From Micromonospora trifolii (lineage in GTDB: Bacteria > Actinomycetota > Actinomycetes > Mycobacteriales > Micromonosporaceae), in contig NZ_JAKKFD010000005.1 of NCBI RefSeq assembly GCF_022229005.1, forward strand, positions 1 to 64,000: 64,000 nt of DNA, given 5' to 3'. Positions 26,003 through 34,429 of this stretch are shown piece by piece (position 1 is the first letter of the stretch; each line of letters opens with the position of its first letter). A program made the translations under genes and the position numbers. Below the pieces are notes generated by a model. The model searched no databases, was not told where the DNA came from, and saw only the letters and a program-made list of their open reading frames with translations.

Positions 26003-27202
26003 TCAACCCTTCACGCAGACCACCTGCTTGAGGTGCGCGACCACCTCGACCAGGTCCTCCTGCTGGGCCATCACCTCGGTGATGTCCTTGTACGCGCCGG
26101 GGATCTCGTCGACCACACCGGCGTCCTTGCGGCACTCCACCCCGACGGTCTGCGCGGCCAGGTCCTCCGTGCTGAACGTCCGCTTGGCCTGCGCCCGAGA
26201 CATCCGACGTCCCGCCCCGTGCGACGCCGAGCAGTACGCGTCGGTGTTTCCCCGCCCCCGCACGATGTACGACCCGGTGCCCATCGACCCGGGGATGATG
26301 CCCAGGTCACCCCGGCCTGCCCGGATGGCGCCCTTGCGGGTCACCAGCACGTCCACCCCGTCGTAGCTCTCCTCGGACACGTAGTTGTGGTGACACGAGA
26401 CCGACTCGTCGAAGGACACCTGCGGGAAGTGCTCACGCACCACGCCGCAGAGCAGGGCCAGCATGACCGCCCGGTTGCGCCGGGCGTACTCCTGCGCCCA
26501 CCACAGGTCCCGCCGGTACGCGTCCATCTCCGGCGTGCCGGCGAGGAACACGGCCAGGTCCCGGTCCGGCAGGTCGGCGTTGTGCGGCAGCCCCCGGGCC
26601 ACCCCGATGTGCCGCTCGGCCAGCTCCTTGCCGATGTTGCGGGACCCGGAGTGCAGCATCAGCCAGACCCGCCCCTCGTCGGCGCCGCCCTGCTCCAGGC
26701 AGACCTCGATGAAGTGGTTACCCCCGCCGAGGGTGCCGATCTGCCGCTGCGCCCTCGTCTCCAGCTGCGCCACCCGCCGGTCCAGGCCGGCGAACCGGCC
26801 CCAGAAGTCGTCCCAGCCGGCCTGCTCCAGGCCCCGGATCCGACGCGTGTCGACCGAGTCCTTGCGCTGGGCGAAGCCGACCGGGATGGTGGCCTCGATC
26901 GCGGAGCGCAGCCCGGCCAGGTCGTCCGGCAGGTCGGCGGCGGTCAGCGAGGTACGGACCGCCGACATCCCGCAGCCGATGTCGACGCCGACCGCGGCCG
27001 GCGAGACGGCCTGCCGCATCGCGATCACCGAGCCGACCGTGGCGCCCTTGCCGAAGTGCACGTCGGGCATGACGGCGACACCCTGCACCCAGGGCAGTGC
27101 GCCGATGTTGCGCAGCTGCTTGGCGGCCTGCGGCTCGATGGCGTACGGGTCGGTCCAGACCCGGACCGGTGCCCGGGTACCGGCGAGGGGGGTGAATCCC
27201 AT
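26003..27202 (-). CDS. rtcB: RNA-splicing ligase RtcB
   Basis: 399-residue RNA ligase that joins 2',3'-cyclic phosphate or 3'-phosphate ends to 5'-OH ends using GTP and Mn2+. Motifs in order: DVHFGKGATVGS, GVDIGCGM (metal-binding Asp/Cys), GGGNHFIEV, SCHHNYV, IPGSMGTGSYIVRG, and SASHGAGRRMSR containing the guanylylated His. Length is within the shorter bacterial class. ATG 27202 has GAAGGAAAC upstream. No archease or RtcA gene is adjacent. A 41-codon ORF ending in a terminator lies upstream on the same strand, and a WYL regulator diverges from that ORF. Confidence 0.97.
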   Translation of the reverse strand: MGFTPLAGTRAPVRVWTDPYAIEPQAAKQLRNIGALPWVQGVAVMPDVHFGKGATVGSVIAMRQAVSPAAVGVDIGCGMSAVRTSLTAADLPDDLAGLRSAIEATIPVGFAQRKDSVDTRRIRGLEQAGWDDFWGRFAGLDRRVAQLETRAQRQIGTLGGGNHFIEVCLEQGGADEGRVWLMLHSGSRNIGKELAERHIGVARGLPHNADLPDRDLAVFLAGTPEMDAYRRDLWWAQEYARRNRAVMLALLCGVVREHFPQVSFDESVSCHHNYVSEESYDGVDVLVTRKGAIRAGRGDLGIIPGSMGTGSYIVRGRGNTDAYCSASHGAGRRMSRAQAKRTFSTEDLAAQTVGVECRKDAGVVDEIPGAYKDITEVMAQQEDLVEVVAHLKQVVCVKG

Positions 27203-27278
27203 AGTGGTTTCCTTCTGTCGTGCGGTGACCGTTATTGATCAGAATGTGGCGGTCAGCGGCGGTGCGCGGATACGAAAG

Positions 27279-27308
27279 GGCCGCCCGATCCCGGTGGGAT
27301 GGGCGGCC
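27279..27308 (-). terminator. Terminator between 41-codon ORF and rtcB
   Basis: GGCCGCCC, ATCCC, loop GGT, GGGAT, GGGCGGCC: a near-perfect 13-bp stem with one bulged base. Read on the minus strand it is followed by CTTTCG. It lies 22 bp after the small ORF and 77 bp before rtcB, so it could stop the small transcript or act as an attenuator for rtcB. Confidence 0.7.
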
Positions 27309-27330
27309 GGCGGACGCGTCAGCGTCGGCG

Positions 27331-27456
27331 TCAGTCGCGCCACCCCGGCTCGATGCGCCGCGATGGGCGGCAGGCACGGGCATTGGCGGTGAGCTGCAAA
27401 GGGGTGCCGGCGGAGAGCAGGCACCAGCGGGCGTCGGTGCGGACGCGTCGCGACAT
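27331..27456 (-). CDS. 41-aa small protein or leader peptide
   Basis: Short ORF starting MSRRVRTDARWCLLSAGT, Arg- and Cys-containing, with no known family. Evidence that it is expressed: GAGGGGAG ribosome site 6 bp before the ATG, a promoter-like pair upstream (TTGCGG and TAGTCT on the minus strand, 17-bp spacing), and a terminator 22 bp after its stop. It sits between rtcB and the divergent WYL regulator. It may be an independent small protein or a leader peptide controlling read-through into rtcB. Confidence 0.5.
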   Translation of the reverse strand: MSRRVRTDARWCLLSAGTPLQLTANARACRPSRRIEPGWRD

Positions 27457-27500
27457 GATGTACTCCCCTCGGGGTGTGATCGGTTGACAGTGCACCGACG

Positions 27501-27529
27501 AGACTAGGAGGGCGTCGGCACGTCCGCAA
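27501..27529 (-). promoter_or_regulatory. Promoter candidate for the 41-codon ORF
   Basis: On the minus strand: TTGCGG, 17-bp spacer, TAGTCT, located about 45 bp before the ORF start. TAGNNT is a common actinobacterial -10 form. Confidence 0.4.
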
Positions 27530-27593
27530 TGGATATCCCCTGCGGACCCTCGACGAACCACCTCCCGGCGGGTCGTAGGGCAGACTCGCGGGC

Positions 27594-28559
27594 ATGGTGG
27601 AGACCTCCGTGCGCCTGCTTCGGCTGCTGACTCTCCTGCAGGTGCGCCGGGAGTGGTCCGGCGCCGAGCTGGCCGAACGGCTCGCGGTCACCACCCGCAC
27701 GATCCGCACGGATGTGGAGCGGCTGCGGGTGCTGGGCTACCAGATCGAGTCACACCCGGGGGTCGCCGGCGGCTACCGGCTCGGTGCCGGGTCGGCGCTG
27801 CCACCGCTGCTGCTCGACGACGACGAGGCCGTGGCGGTGGCCGTCGGGCTGCGGGCGGCGGCTGGCGGCTCGGTGACCGGCATCGAGGAGACCTCGCTGC
27901 GGGCGTTGGCCAAGCTGGAGCAGTCGTTGCCGTCACGACTGCGGAACCGGGTGGACGCCCTCCGCTCGGCGACGGTCTCCGCCGCCGGCGGTGGCCCGAC
28001 AGTGGACGCCGACACACTCACCGCCGTCTCCACGGCCGCGCACCGTCGGGAGCGGCTGCGGTTCGACTACGCCGGCCATGACGGCACGGTCAGCGTGCGT
28101 GACGTCGAGCCGTACCGTCTGGTCTACACCGGGCGGCGGTGGTACCTGCTGGGATGGGACACCGACCGGGCCGACTGGCGGACGTTCCGCGCCGACCGGA
28201 TCCAACCCCGGGTGCCGACCGGCCCGCGCTTCGCGCCGCGGGAGCCGCCAGGTGGCGACGCGGTCGCGCACGTGCTGCGCGGCGTCGGCTCCACGGCCTG
28301 GCCACACCCTGCCCGGGTACGCCTGCACGCGTCGGCCGAGGCGATGGCGCAACGGGTTCCCACCACGGCGGGTCTGTTGGAGGCGATCGACGAGCGGGCC
28401 TGTCTGCTGCACACCGGCGGCGAGTCGCTGGGCAATCTCGCCGCCTTCCTCGGCACCCTGGCTGTCGACTTCGACGTGCTCGACCCACCGGAGCTGCGCA
28501 CCGTCGTCCGGGAGGTCGCCGCCCGTTTCGCGCGCGCCGCCGGCCCCACGCCGGGGTGA
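27594..28559 (+). CDS. WYL-domain transcriptional regulator (YafY type)
   Basis: 321-residue DNA-binding regulator. N-terminal HTH_11 (LLRLLTLLQVRREWSGAELAERLAVTTRTIRTDVERLRVLGY, about 6-50), then GVAGGYRLG, a WYL domain (about 145-215, with the YRLVYTGRRWYLLGWD core) and a WCX C-terminal extension. WYL domains bind nucleic-acid or nucleotide-like ligands in several described regulators. It is divergent from the 41-codon ORF and rtcB, an RNA-repair gene, which makes regulation of that repair unit an attractive inference. Start ATG 27594 lacks a strong ribosome site (CAGACTCGCGGGC). Confidence 0.92.
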   Translation: MVETSVRLLRLLTLLQVRREWSGAELAERLAVTTRTIRTDVERLRVLGYQIESHPGVAGGYRLGAGSALPPLLLDDDEAVAVAVGLRAAAGGSVTGIEETSLRALAKLEQSLPSRLRNRVDALRSATVSAAGGGPTVDADTLTAVSTAAHRRERLRFDYAGHDGTVSVRDVEPYRLVYTGRRWYLLGWDTDRADWRTFRADRIQPRVPTGPRFAPREPPGGDAVAHVLRGVGSTAWPHPARVRLHASAEAMAQRVPTTAGLLEAIDERACLLHTGGESLGNLAAFLGTLAVDFDVLDPPELRTVVREVAARFARAAGPTPG

Positions 28560-28579
28560 GCTTGCGGTTCACCCCGGCG
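28549..28579. terminator. Terminator overlapping WYL stop codon
   Basis: Perfect 11-bp stem (CGCCGGGGTGA and complement) with a 9-nt loop; the left arm contains the regulator's stop codon. It separates the convergent ThuA-ricin gene. Confidence 0.65.
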
Positions 28580-28596
28580 CGGACGTGGCAGTGGAG

Positions 28597-29904
28597 CTAT
28601 GACTGCGGCACCAGCCGGAAGGACTGCGCCGCGGTGCCGTTGCAGGTGTACTGGATGAGCTGGACGCTGTCCGCCGTGGACGCTCCCGGCACGTCGAGAC
28701 ACTTGCCACTGTTGCGGTTGACCAGGCGGTAGTAGCCGCCGCCCTCGGGCTCGGCCCGCCACTGCTGGTTGTTGCCGCCGCTGTAGGACCAGAGCTGGAT
28801 GCGTGCCGAGTCGGCGGTCGACCGGTCAGTCACGTCGATCACCTGGGCGCTGTTGTTGCGGTTGTTGACCCGCAGGTACCCACCGCTGGTCGGCACGAAC
28901 TGGTACTGCTGCGCGGTGCTGCTGTTGCACGCGTACTGCTGGATGGCAGTGCCGTTCGCGCTGGCCGCGGCCCGCGCGTCCACGCACTTGCCGCTGGCCC
29001 GGTTGACAGCGGTGTGCCAGGCGGTCGGCGAGATGCCGTCGGACGGCGGAGGCGTGGTCGGCGGGACGGTGCCGACGCCGGCCAGCCAGTGCAGCCCGTC
29101 GATCAGCAACTGGTTCTGTTGCGCGCTGTCGAAGGTGGAGGACAGCCCGGTGTTGGTGCTGTAGTTCATCGCGTTGTGGCCGAAGTTGGCGTAGAGCATC
29201 TTGTACTGCCTGTTGCTCCAGACGAGCGGGTAGTAACCGCCGTACCAGGACTGGTTGGGGTCCGTGCCGACCGGGAAGCTGGACGGGTCGACCGAGGCGA
29301 GGATGTCGATGTTGGGGTTCTGCCGCAGGTCGTTGCTCCAGGAGTACCACTCGCTGATCGACGACGGGAACGTCGCCGGGAGGTTCCGGGTGGCGGCGTG
29401 GGTGCGGTTGTCGGCGCGCATCGTGACCCGGGTCGGTCCCCAGGTGTTCGTCTGGAACGAGCCGGTGCCGAGGAAGGTGTTGTAGTACCAGCTCCAGCTC
29501 GACGGGTTGTCGGTCCACGCGCTGACGTGGAAGCCCAGCCACGCCCCGCCGTTCTGCATGTACTGCTGGAACGCGCCCCGCTGCGCGGCGGGCGGCGCGT
29601 CGTCCAGGAACATGACGACCTTGTACTGGGCCAGGTTGGCGGTGTTCAGCAGACCCCAGTTGTTGGTGGCCTCCCAGGAGAAGCCGTGCTGGGCGGCGGC
29701 CTGCGGGAACCAGGCCCGGGCGTCCTTGACGAAGTCGATGTGCGCGGCGTCCCAGGTGCCGTTGTAGAAGGCCAGGACCTTGAACGTCGGCGCGGCCTGT
29801 GCGCTGCGCGAGGCGTTGACCGCGAGACCGGCGGTCATCGCGACGACCAGGGCGACGAACAACGACAGGATTCGTCTGGTACGGGAGGGGAGTTCTGCGA
29901 TCAC
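28597..29904 (-). CDS. Secreted ThuA-like domain protein with ricin B lectin domain
   Basis: 435-residue exported protein. Signal peptide (about 1-38, ending AQA), a ThuA/glutamine amidotransferase-like domain (about 40-280; FKVLAFYNGTWDAAHIDFV, YKVVMFLDDAPP, GGAWLGFHVSAW), a Pro/Thr linker, and a ricin-type beta-trefoil (about 300-435) with three repeats ending QQYQF, NQQWRA and AQSFRL. ThuA-like domains are linked to trehalose or other sugar catabolism; the lectin part likely binds polysaccharide. Start GTG 29904 follows AAGGGA. Inverted ATCTGT/ACAGAT sequences lie about 45-70 bp upstream. Confidence 0.9.
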   Translation of the reverse strand: MIAELPSRTRRILSLFVALVVAMTAGLAVNASRSAQAAPTFKVLAFYNGTWDAAHIDFVKDARAWFPQAAAQHGFSWEATNNWGLLNTANLAQYKVVMFLDDAPPAAQRGAFQQYMQNGGAWLGFHVSAWTDNPSSWSWYYNTFLGTGSFQTNTWGPTRVTMRADNRTHAATRNLPATFPSSISEWYSWSNDLRQNPNIDILASVDPSSFPVGTDPNQSWYGGYYPLVWSNRQYKMLYANFGHNAMNYSTNTGLSSTFDSAQQNQLLIDGLHWLAGVGTVPPTTPPPSDGISPTAWHTAVNRASGKCVDARAAASANGTAIQQYACNSSTAQQYQFVPTSGGYLRVNNRNNSAQVIDVTDRSTADSARIQLWSYSGGNNQQWRAEPEGGGYYRLVNRNSGKCLDVPGASTADSVQLIQYTCNGTAAQSFRLVPQS

Positions 29905-29949
29905 CTGATCGTCCCTTCGGTCGGGACGCGCGCCGCCGCGTCGATGTAC

Positions 29950-29972
29950 ATCTGTTCACAAGGTTTACAGAT
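29950..29972 (-). promoter_or_regulatory. Inverted repeat upstream of ThuA-ricin gene
   Basis: ATCTGT and ACAGAT arms with an 11-bp spacer in a locally AT-rich patch. TATCTGTAA in its minus-strand right side also occurs upstream of the M28 aminopeptidase (near 4443-4452). Could be a promoter or operator. Confidence 0.3.
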
Positions 29973-30061
29973 AGATGAGAGGTTATGCCCCCGGTTCGGC
30001 GGCGTCAATCGCGGAGCGGTCGATCGGGTGGGATTCCTGCGGCAATGGGTACCCCGGCCGG

Positions 30062-31249
30062 ATGACCAGCCCGGACGCCGTCGACGTCGACCAGCCGCTC
30101 GCGGTGGATGTGCCCGCCGCGCCGCACGACGCCAGCGGCGAACGGGTGCCGACCCGCGACCTGGCCGGCCTCGCGCCGCCGACCCGCTCGGCGCGCCGCT
30201 GGACGCCGAGCCGGGTGGTGGCCACCCCCGCCGCGCTCGACCACCCGCACGGCCAACGGATCGTCGAGCGGGTCCGGGCGCTCGGCATCGAGGTGGAACA
30301 CCTGCGCGCCAACCGGCTCACCGGGGTACGCGGGCAGACCGACCGGGAGACCTACGCCCGGGCCAAGTCGACGATGGCGATAGTGGTGAGCCCACCCTCG
30401 CGGCGCATCCTGCAACCCATCGCGCCCAGCGCGGACTGGCGGGTCGACCTGGCCGAGGGCTGTCCGGCGCACTGCCAGTACTGCTACCTCGCCGGATCCC
30501 TGTCCGGCCCGCCCGTGACCCGGGTGTACGCGGACCTCGACGACATCCTCGCCGGCCTGGCCGCGTACGCCGGGCGTGGAACGGTGACCAGCCGCAACGC
30601 GCGGCGAGCCGACGAGGGGACCACCTTCGAGGCATCCTGTTACACCGACCCGCTCGCCCTGGAGCACCTGACCGGCAGTTGGCGGCGGGCGGTGCAGCAC
30701 TTCGCCGACTGGGACGCCCCGGTGCAGTTGCGCTGGACCACCAAGTACGCCGACGTGGAGACGTTCGTGGGGCTGCCGCACGCCGCCCGGACCCGGGTCC
30801 GCTTAAGCGTCAACTGCGCCCCGGTCAGTGAACGGTTCGAGGGCGGCACCGCCCGCGTGCCGGACCGGCTGGCCGCGCTGCGCCGGCTCGCCCTCGACGG
30901 CTACCCGGTCGGGCTGACCATCGCGCCGATCATCGCGCTGCCCGACTGGCGGGAGCACTACGGCGAACTGCTCGACCAGGTCCGCTCGGCGGTCGACGGG
31001 GTGCCGGACCTGGACCTGACCGCCGAACTGATCACCCACCGGTTCACGCCGGGCAGCAAGGAGGTGCTGCTCGGCTGGTACCCGCGCACCCGGCTGGAGA
31101 TGGACGAGGAGTCCCGCACCCGTAAGCACGGCAAGTTCGGCGCGGTGAAGTACGTCTACCCGCGTGAGCAGATGGCCGAGCTGCGCGACTGGTTCACCGC
31201 CGAACTCACCGCCCGCGTACCAGCCTGCCGGGTCCTCTACTGGACCTGA
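30062..31249 (+). CDS. Spore photoproduct lyase-family radical SAM protein
   Basis: 395-residue radical SAM protein of the SplB family, which repairs spore photoproduct thymine dimers in DNA. The cluster-binding motif is CPAHCQYC near residues 134-141 (CX3CX2C, as in SplB). Upstream lies RILQPIAPSADWRVDLAEG and downstream AYAGRGTV, ASCYTDPLALEHLTGSW and SVNCAPVSERFEGGTA. The family-typical C-terminal part (TRKHGKFGAVKYVYP) is present. ATG 30062 was selected; an in-frame upstream start at 29975 has no better site. It is not adjacent to splA or other repair genes. A role in UV resistance of actinomycete spores is inferred. Confidence 0.88.
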   Translation: MTSPDAVDVDQPLAVDVPAAPHDASGERVPTRDLAGLAPPTRSARRWTPSRVVATPAALDHPHGQRIVERVRALGIEVEHLRANRLTGVRGQTDRETYARAKSTMAIVVSPPSRRILQPIAPSADWRVDLAEGCPAHCQYCYLAGSLSGPPVTRVYADLDDILAGLAAYAGRGTVTSRNARRADEGTTFEASCYTDPLALEHLTGSWRRAVQHFADWDAPVQLRWTTKYADVETFVGLPHAARTRVRLSVNCAPVSERFEGGTARVPDRLAALRRLALDGYPVGLTIAPIIALPDWREHYGELLDQVRSAVDGVPDLDLTAELITHRFTPGSKEVLLGWYPRTRLEMDEESRTRKHGKFGAVKYVYPREQMAELRDWFTAELTARVPACRVLYWT

Positions 31250-31252
31250 TGG

Positions 31253-32101
31253 TCAGCCGACCGAGGAGCGGGCGACCGGGGCGGCGAAGAACGTGTCCGG
31301 GTACGGCTCGTCGCGCAGGCTGTAGTGCCACCACTCACGGTCGTAGTTGACGAACCCGGCGTCGGTCATCAGCCGCTGCAACAACCGACGGTTGTCCCGC
31401 GGCGTACCGGTGACGCGCGGGTCGGCGGTGTGCGCCCGCGGGTCGAAACAGTCGAAGCCCGTACCCATGTCGATGCTGTTGTCCGCGAAGCGCTGCCCGC
31501 GCGGCGCGGTGCAGGCGACCAGCGGTTGTCCGACCCGGTACGGGGGTTGGTTGGCGGCGGGCTCGTCGACCAGTGTCAGGTCCACTGTGCTGCCGCGGCT
31601 GTGCGCGGTGGGTGCCCCGATGTAACCGTCGACGAAGAGCCGGTTCTTGGCCAGGTCCGGGTAGAACTCGGCCTTGGTCTGCTGCTCATCGGGGCGCTTC
31701 GACCAGGCGACGAAGTCGTCCACCGCCGGTTGCGGGCGGTAGCAGTCGTACACCTTGAGGCTGTGCCCGCCGGCGAGCGCGGCGTCCTGCACGCGGCGCA
31801 ACGCCTCGGCCGCCTGCCGGGTGAGCAGGCACAGCGGCTCGCGGTAGCCGGTGATCGGCCGGCCGACGAAGTTGTGCGGGGTGGCGTAGCGGATGTCGGC
31901 GTGGATGCGCGGGTCGTGGTCGGTCAACACCACGAACCCCGGCAGCGGGGCTGCCACCGAGGTGGACGGGGTCGGCGCGGGTGTGGGTGTGGGGCTCGCC
32001 GACGTCGGCTGCGGCGCGGCCGGCGCGGGGCGGGGCTCCGACCGCGAGCAGCCGCCGAGCAGCGCGGCGAGCGCGAACACGACGGCCAGGCGGTAGCGCA
32101 C
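31253..32101 (-). CDS. VanX-like D-alanyl-D-alanine dipeptidase lipoprotein (M15D)
   Basis: 282-residue exported lipoprotein with lipobox LLGGC (Cys18) and a Pro/Thr linker. The peptidase core has HSRGSTVDLTL (zinc His and Asp), GTGFDCFDPRAHT, and EWWHYSL with catalytic Glu and the last zinc His. This is the M15D pattern of VanX and DdpX, which cleave D-Ala-D-Ala. As a lipoprotein outside the membrane without vanH or vanA neighbours, it more likely recycles or trims wall peptides than gives glycopeptide resistance. Divergent from a LacI regulator. Ends 3 bp from the convergent SPL-like gene. Confidence 0.92.
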   Translation of the reverse strand: MRYRLAVVFALAALLGGCSRSEPRPAPAAPQPTSASPTPTPAPTPSTSVAAPLPGFVVLTDHDPRIHADIRYATPHNFVGRPITGYREPLCLLTRQAAEALRRVQDAALAGGHSLKVYDCYRPQPAVDDFVAWSKRPDEQQTKAEFYPDLAKNRLFVDGYIGAPTAHSRGSTVDLTLVDEPAANQPPYRVGQPLVACTAPRGQRFADNSIDMGTGFDCFDPRAHTADPRVTGTPRDNRRLLQRLMTDAGFVNYDREWWHYSLRDEPYPDTFFAAPVARSSVG

Positions 32102-32170
32102 GGTTCCTGTCTATCAGCCCAACCGGGGCCGCCATCCCAGGATCCATGCGGTCCGCTGGCCGAAAGTAAC

Positions 32171-32213
32171 CGGAAAAACTCCGGAACTTTTCCGCAACTC
32201 TAACGAAGCTTCG
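32171..32213. promoter_or_regulatory. Two dyads in the dipeptidase/LacI divergent region
   Basis: A 24-bp imperfect palindrome centred on TCCGGA (32171-32194, 20 of 24 positions symmetric, flanks CGGAAAA and TTTTCCG) and a perfect 10-bp palindrome CGAAGCTTCG (32204-32213). These are candidate operators for the LacI protein encoded at 32341. Confidence 0.45.
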
Positions 32214-32340
32214 GTCGACCTGGCATGTCGTCAACCCCCGTCGGTGAGGCAAGATGGCGCGTGGGACGGGCACGCCGTTTCGGGACACACGGTGGGCGAC
32301 GCCTGGTGGTCGTTCCTCCGGCTCGGTGAAGGAGACGCGG

Positions 32341-33378
32341 GTGGGCGCGGACGACGGACGCAGGGTGACCATCACCGCGATCGCACGGGAGGCCGGGGTG
32401 TCGGTGCCGACCGTGTCACGGGTGCTCAACGGACGCTCCGATGTGGCCCCGGACACCCGGGAGCGGGTCGAGGAGCTGTTGCGCCACCACGGCTACCGGC
32501 GCCGCACCAGCCGCAGCGTTCGCCGCGCCGGTCTCGTCGACCTGGTCTTCAACGACCTGGACAGCCCCTGGGCCGTGGAAATCATCCGGGGCGTGGAGGA
32601 TGTCGGGCACGGCGCGGGCGTCGGCACCGTGGTCTCCGCCATCCACCGGCAGCCCACCGCGGCCCGGCAGTGGTTGCAGAACCTGCGTACCCGGGCCACC
32701 GACGGCGTCATCTTCGTGACCTCGCACCTGAGCCCGCCGCTGCACGCGCAGCTGCGTCGCCTCAACGTGCCGGTGGTGGTCGTCGACCCGGCCGGGGTGC
32801 CGGCCATGGACGTGCCGACGATCGGCGCCACCAACTGGGCCGGCGGGCTGGCCGCTACCGAACACCTGCTCGCGATCGGGCACCGGCGCATCGGTTTCGT
32901 GGCCGGGCCGACGCACCTGCTGTGCAGCCGGGCGCGGCTCGACGGTTACCGGGCCGGGCTGGAGGCCGCCGGGGTGCCGGTGGACGACAAGCTGGTCTAT
33001 CCGGGCGACTTCTACCACGCCTCCGGCTTCGCCGGCGGGACCGCGCTGCTCGACCTCGCCGACCCGCCGACCGGCATCTTCGCCTCCAGCGACCAGATGG
33101 CCTTCGGCGTCTACGAGGCCATCCGACGCCGCGGGCTGCGCGTCCCGGACGACGTGAGCGTTGTCGGTTTCGACGACCTGCCGGAAGCCCGGTGGGCCTC
33201 ACCGCCGCTGACCACAGTGCGCCAACCGTTGGTCGAGATGGGACGGTTGGCGGCCCGGACCGTGCTGCGCCTGGCCCAGGGCGAGGGCATCGACTCGCCC
33301 CGGGTGGAACTCGCCACCGAATTGGTAGTTCGGGACAGCACCGCCGCCCCGCCGACCGGGTCGCCCGCGTCGGCGTGA
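32341..33378 (+). CDS. LacI family transcriptional regulator
   Basis: 345-residue regulator with N-terminal LacI HTH (VTITAIAREAGVSVPTVSRVLNGRSDVAPDTRERV, about 10-44) and a periplasmic-binding-protein-like sensor domain typical of carbohydrate-responsive members (GLVDLVFNDLDSPWAVEIIRGVED, GHRRIGFVAGP, VPDDVSVVGFDDLPEARWASPPLTTVRQP). GTG 32341 has GAAGGAGA just upstream; an in-frame ATG at 32254 would add 29 residues unrelated to the family. No sugar transporter is adjacent. The upstream gap has two palindromes. Confidence 0.93.
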   Translation: MGADDGRRVTITAIAREAGVSVPTVSRVLNGRSDVAPDTRERVEELLRHHGYRRRTSRSVRRAGLVDLVFNDLDSPWAVEIIRGVEDVGHGAGVGTVVSAIHRQPTAARQWLQNLRTRATDGVIFVTSHLSPPLHAQLRRLNVPVVVVDPAGVPAMDVPTIGATNWAGGLAATEHLLAIGHRRIGFVAGPTHLLCSRARLDGYRAGLEAAGVPVDDKLVYPGDFYHASGFAGGTALLDLADPPTGIFASSDQMAFGVYEAIRRRGLRVPDDVSVVGFDDLPEARWASPPLTTVRQPLVEMGRLAARTVLRLAQGEGIDSPRVELATELVVRDSTAAPPTGSPASA

Positions 33379-33510
33379 CGGCCGGAACTGCGTCGGAAAC
33401 CGGTTGGACCGGTTCCGGTCCGTTCCCGAAAATTCCGGCCGCCGTGAGCGACCGGGGGTTGCCACGGTGGGCGCGGTGAGCGACCGACTGTCACCCACCG
33501 CGCCGCACGG

Positions 33511-34359
33511 TCAGTGGTGGTGGTGCCAGCGGACGGCCTTGCGGATGGTCACCGGCAGTGCGGGCGCGCCGTCGACCGGTGCCGGGTCCTCGGCGGTCCG
33601 TGCCACTCCCCCGGCGGCGATCCGGTCCAGGGTGGCCAGGCCCGCCCCGTCGACCTCGCCGAAGATCGTGTAGTTGGGGCGCAGCGCGGAGTTGGCGCAG
33701 ACCAGGAAGAACTGGCTGCCATTGGTGTCCGGCCCGGCGTTGGCCATGGCCAGCACGCCCCGGGCGTACACCCGGCGCTCCCCGGTCGGGTCGGTGGGCG
33801 CGGGCGGCAGGTCGGTCGGCAACTCGTCGCGGTACCGGTAGCCCGGGCCGCCCTCACCGGTGCCGGACGGGTCACCGCACTGCAACACGCTCAGCGTCGG
33901 GTACGCGGTCAGCCGGTGGCACGGGGTGCGGTCGTAGAACCGCTTGTTCACCAGGTGCAGGAAGCTCTGCACAGTGCACGGCGCGGCGGCCCGGTCGAGT
34001 GTCAACCCGATCGGCCCGTGGTTGGTCGCCAGGGTCACCCGGACGCTGCCCCGGGCCGGGGTGCGTCGCGGGTCGGGCGGCAGCGGCACCGGCCGCGCCG
34101 CGGGTTCGTCCGGGGTCTCGGTGTACGCGCACGGGCCGTGGGTGGTGCGCGGCGGTCTGGTGGCGGTGTCGACAGCGGCGGGCGGGGCGGCGGAGACGCG
34201 CACCGCGTCGGCCGACGGGCCCGGCGCGGCGAGCGCGGTGGCGGACGAGCCGACGACCAGCGCCCCGGCGAGCACTGTCAGCCCCGCGAGGCGGGTCAGG
34301 GCGCGCACCTGGCGGCGGGGTGCCGCCGTCGCGGGGCGCGGTTCGAGTTCACTCGACAC
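33511..34359 (-). CDS. Secreted cyclophilin-type peptidyl-prolyl isomerase
   Basis: 282-residue exported protein. After a signal or anchor segment (LTRLAGLTVLAGALVVGSSATALA) and a linker comes a cyclophilin domain (about 110-275; VTLATNHGPIGLTLDRAAAPCTVQSFLHLVNKRFYD, HRLTAYPTLSVLQCGDPSGTGEGGPGY, GVLAMANAGPDTNGSQFFLV, TIFGEVDG), with the FHRL-like element changed to CHRLT and the GSQFF motif kept. It probably assists folding of exported proteins. GTG 34359 follows AGGAGG. It ends with four histidines. The carboxypeptidase gene lies 70 bp upstream on the same strand. Confidence 0.92.
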   Translation of the reverse strand: MSSELEPRPATAAPRRQVRALTRLAGLTVLAGALVVGSSATALAAPGPSADAVRVSAAPPAAVDTATRPPRTTHGPCAYTETPDEPAARPVPLPPDPRRTPARGSVRVTLATNHGPIGLTLDRAAAPCTVQSFLHLVNKRFYDRTPCHRLTAYPTLSVLQCGDPSGTGEGGPGYRYRDELPTDLPPAPTDPTGERRVYARGVLAMANAGPDTNGSQFFLVCANSALRPNYTIFGEVDGAGLATLDRIAAGGVARTAEDPAPVDGAPALPVTIRKAVRWHHHH

Positions 34360-34429
34360 AGGGATCCTCCTGGACTGGTGGTGCCAGAAAGACCGGAGTC
34401 TATGGATGGCAGCGCCCGATGTCGATCCG

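Noticed and set aside
27484..27520. TTGACA as a -35 box for the WYL gene
   Set aside because: No acceptable -10 follows at 16-18 bp (the sequence there is GGAGGG).
29014..30831. 605-codon plus-strand frame across the ThuA-ricin gene and into the SPL gene
   Set aside because: Antisense to a clear ricin-domain gene and out of frame with SPL; no motifs.
31253..32101. VanX-like gene as evidence for a vancomycin resistance operon
   Set aside because: There is no vanH, vanA or van two-component gene nearby, and the protein is a lipoprotein acting outside the membrane.
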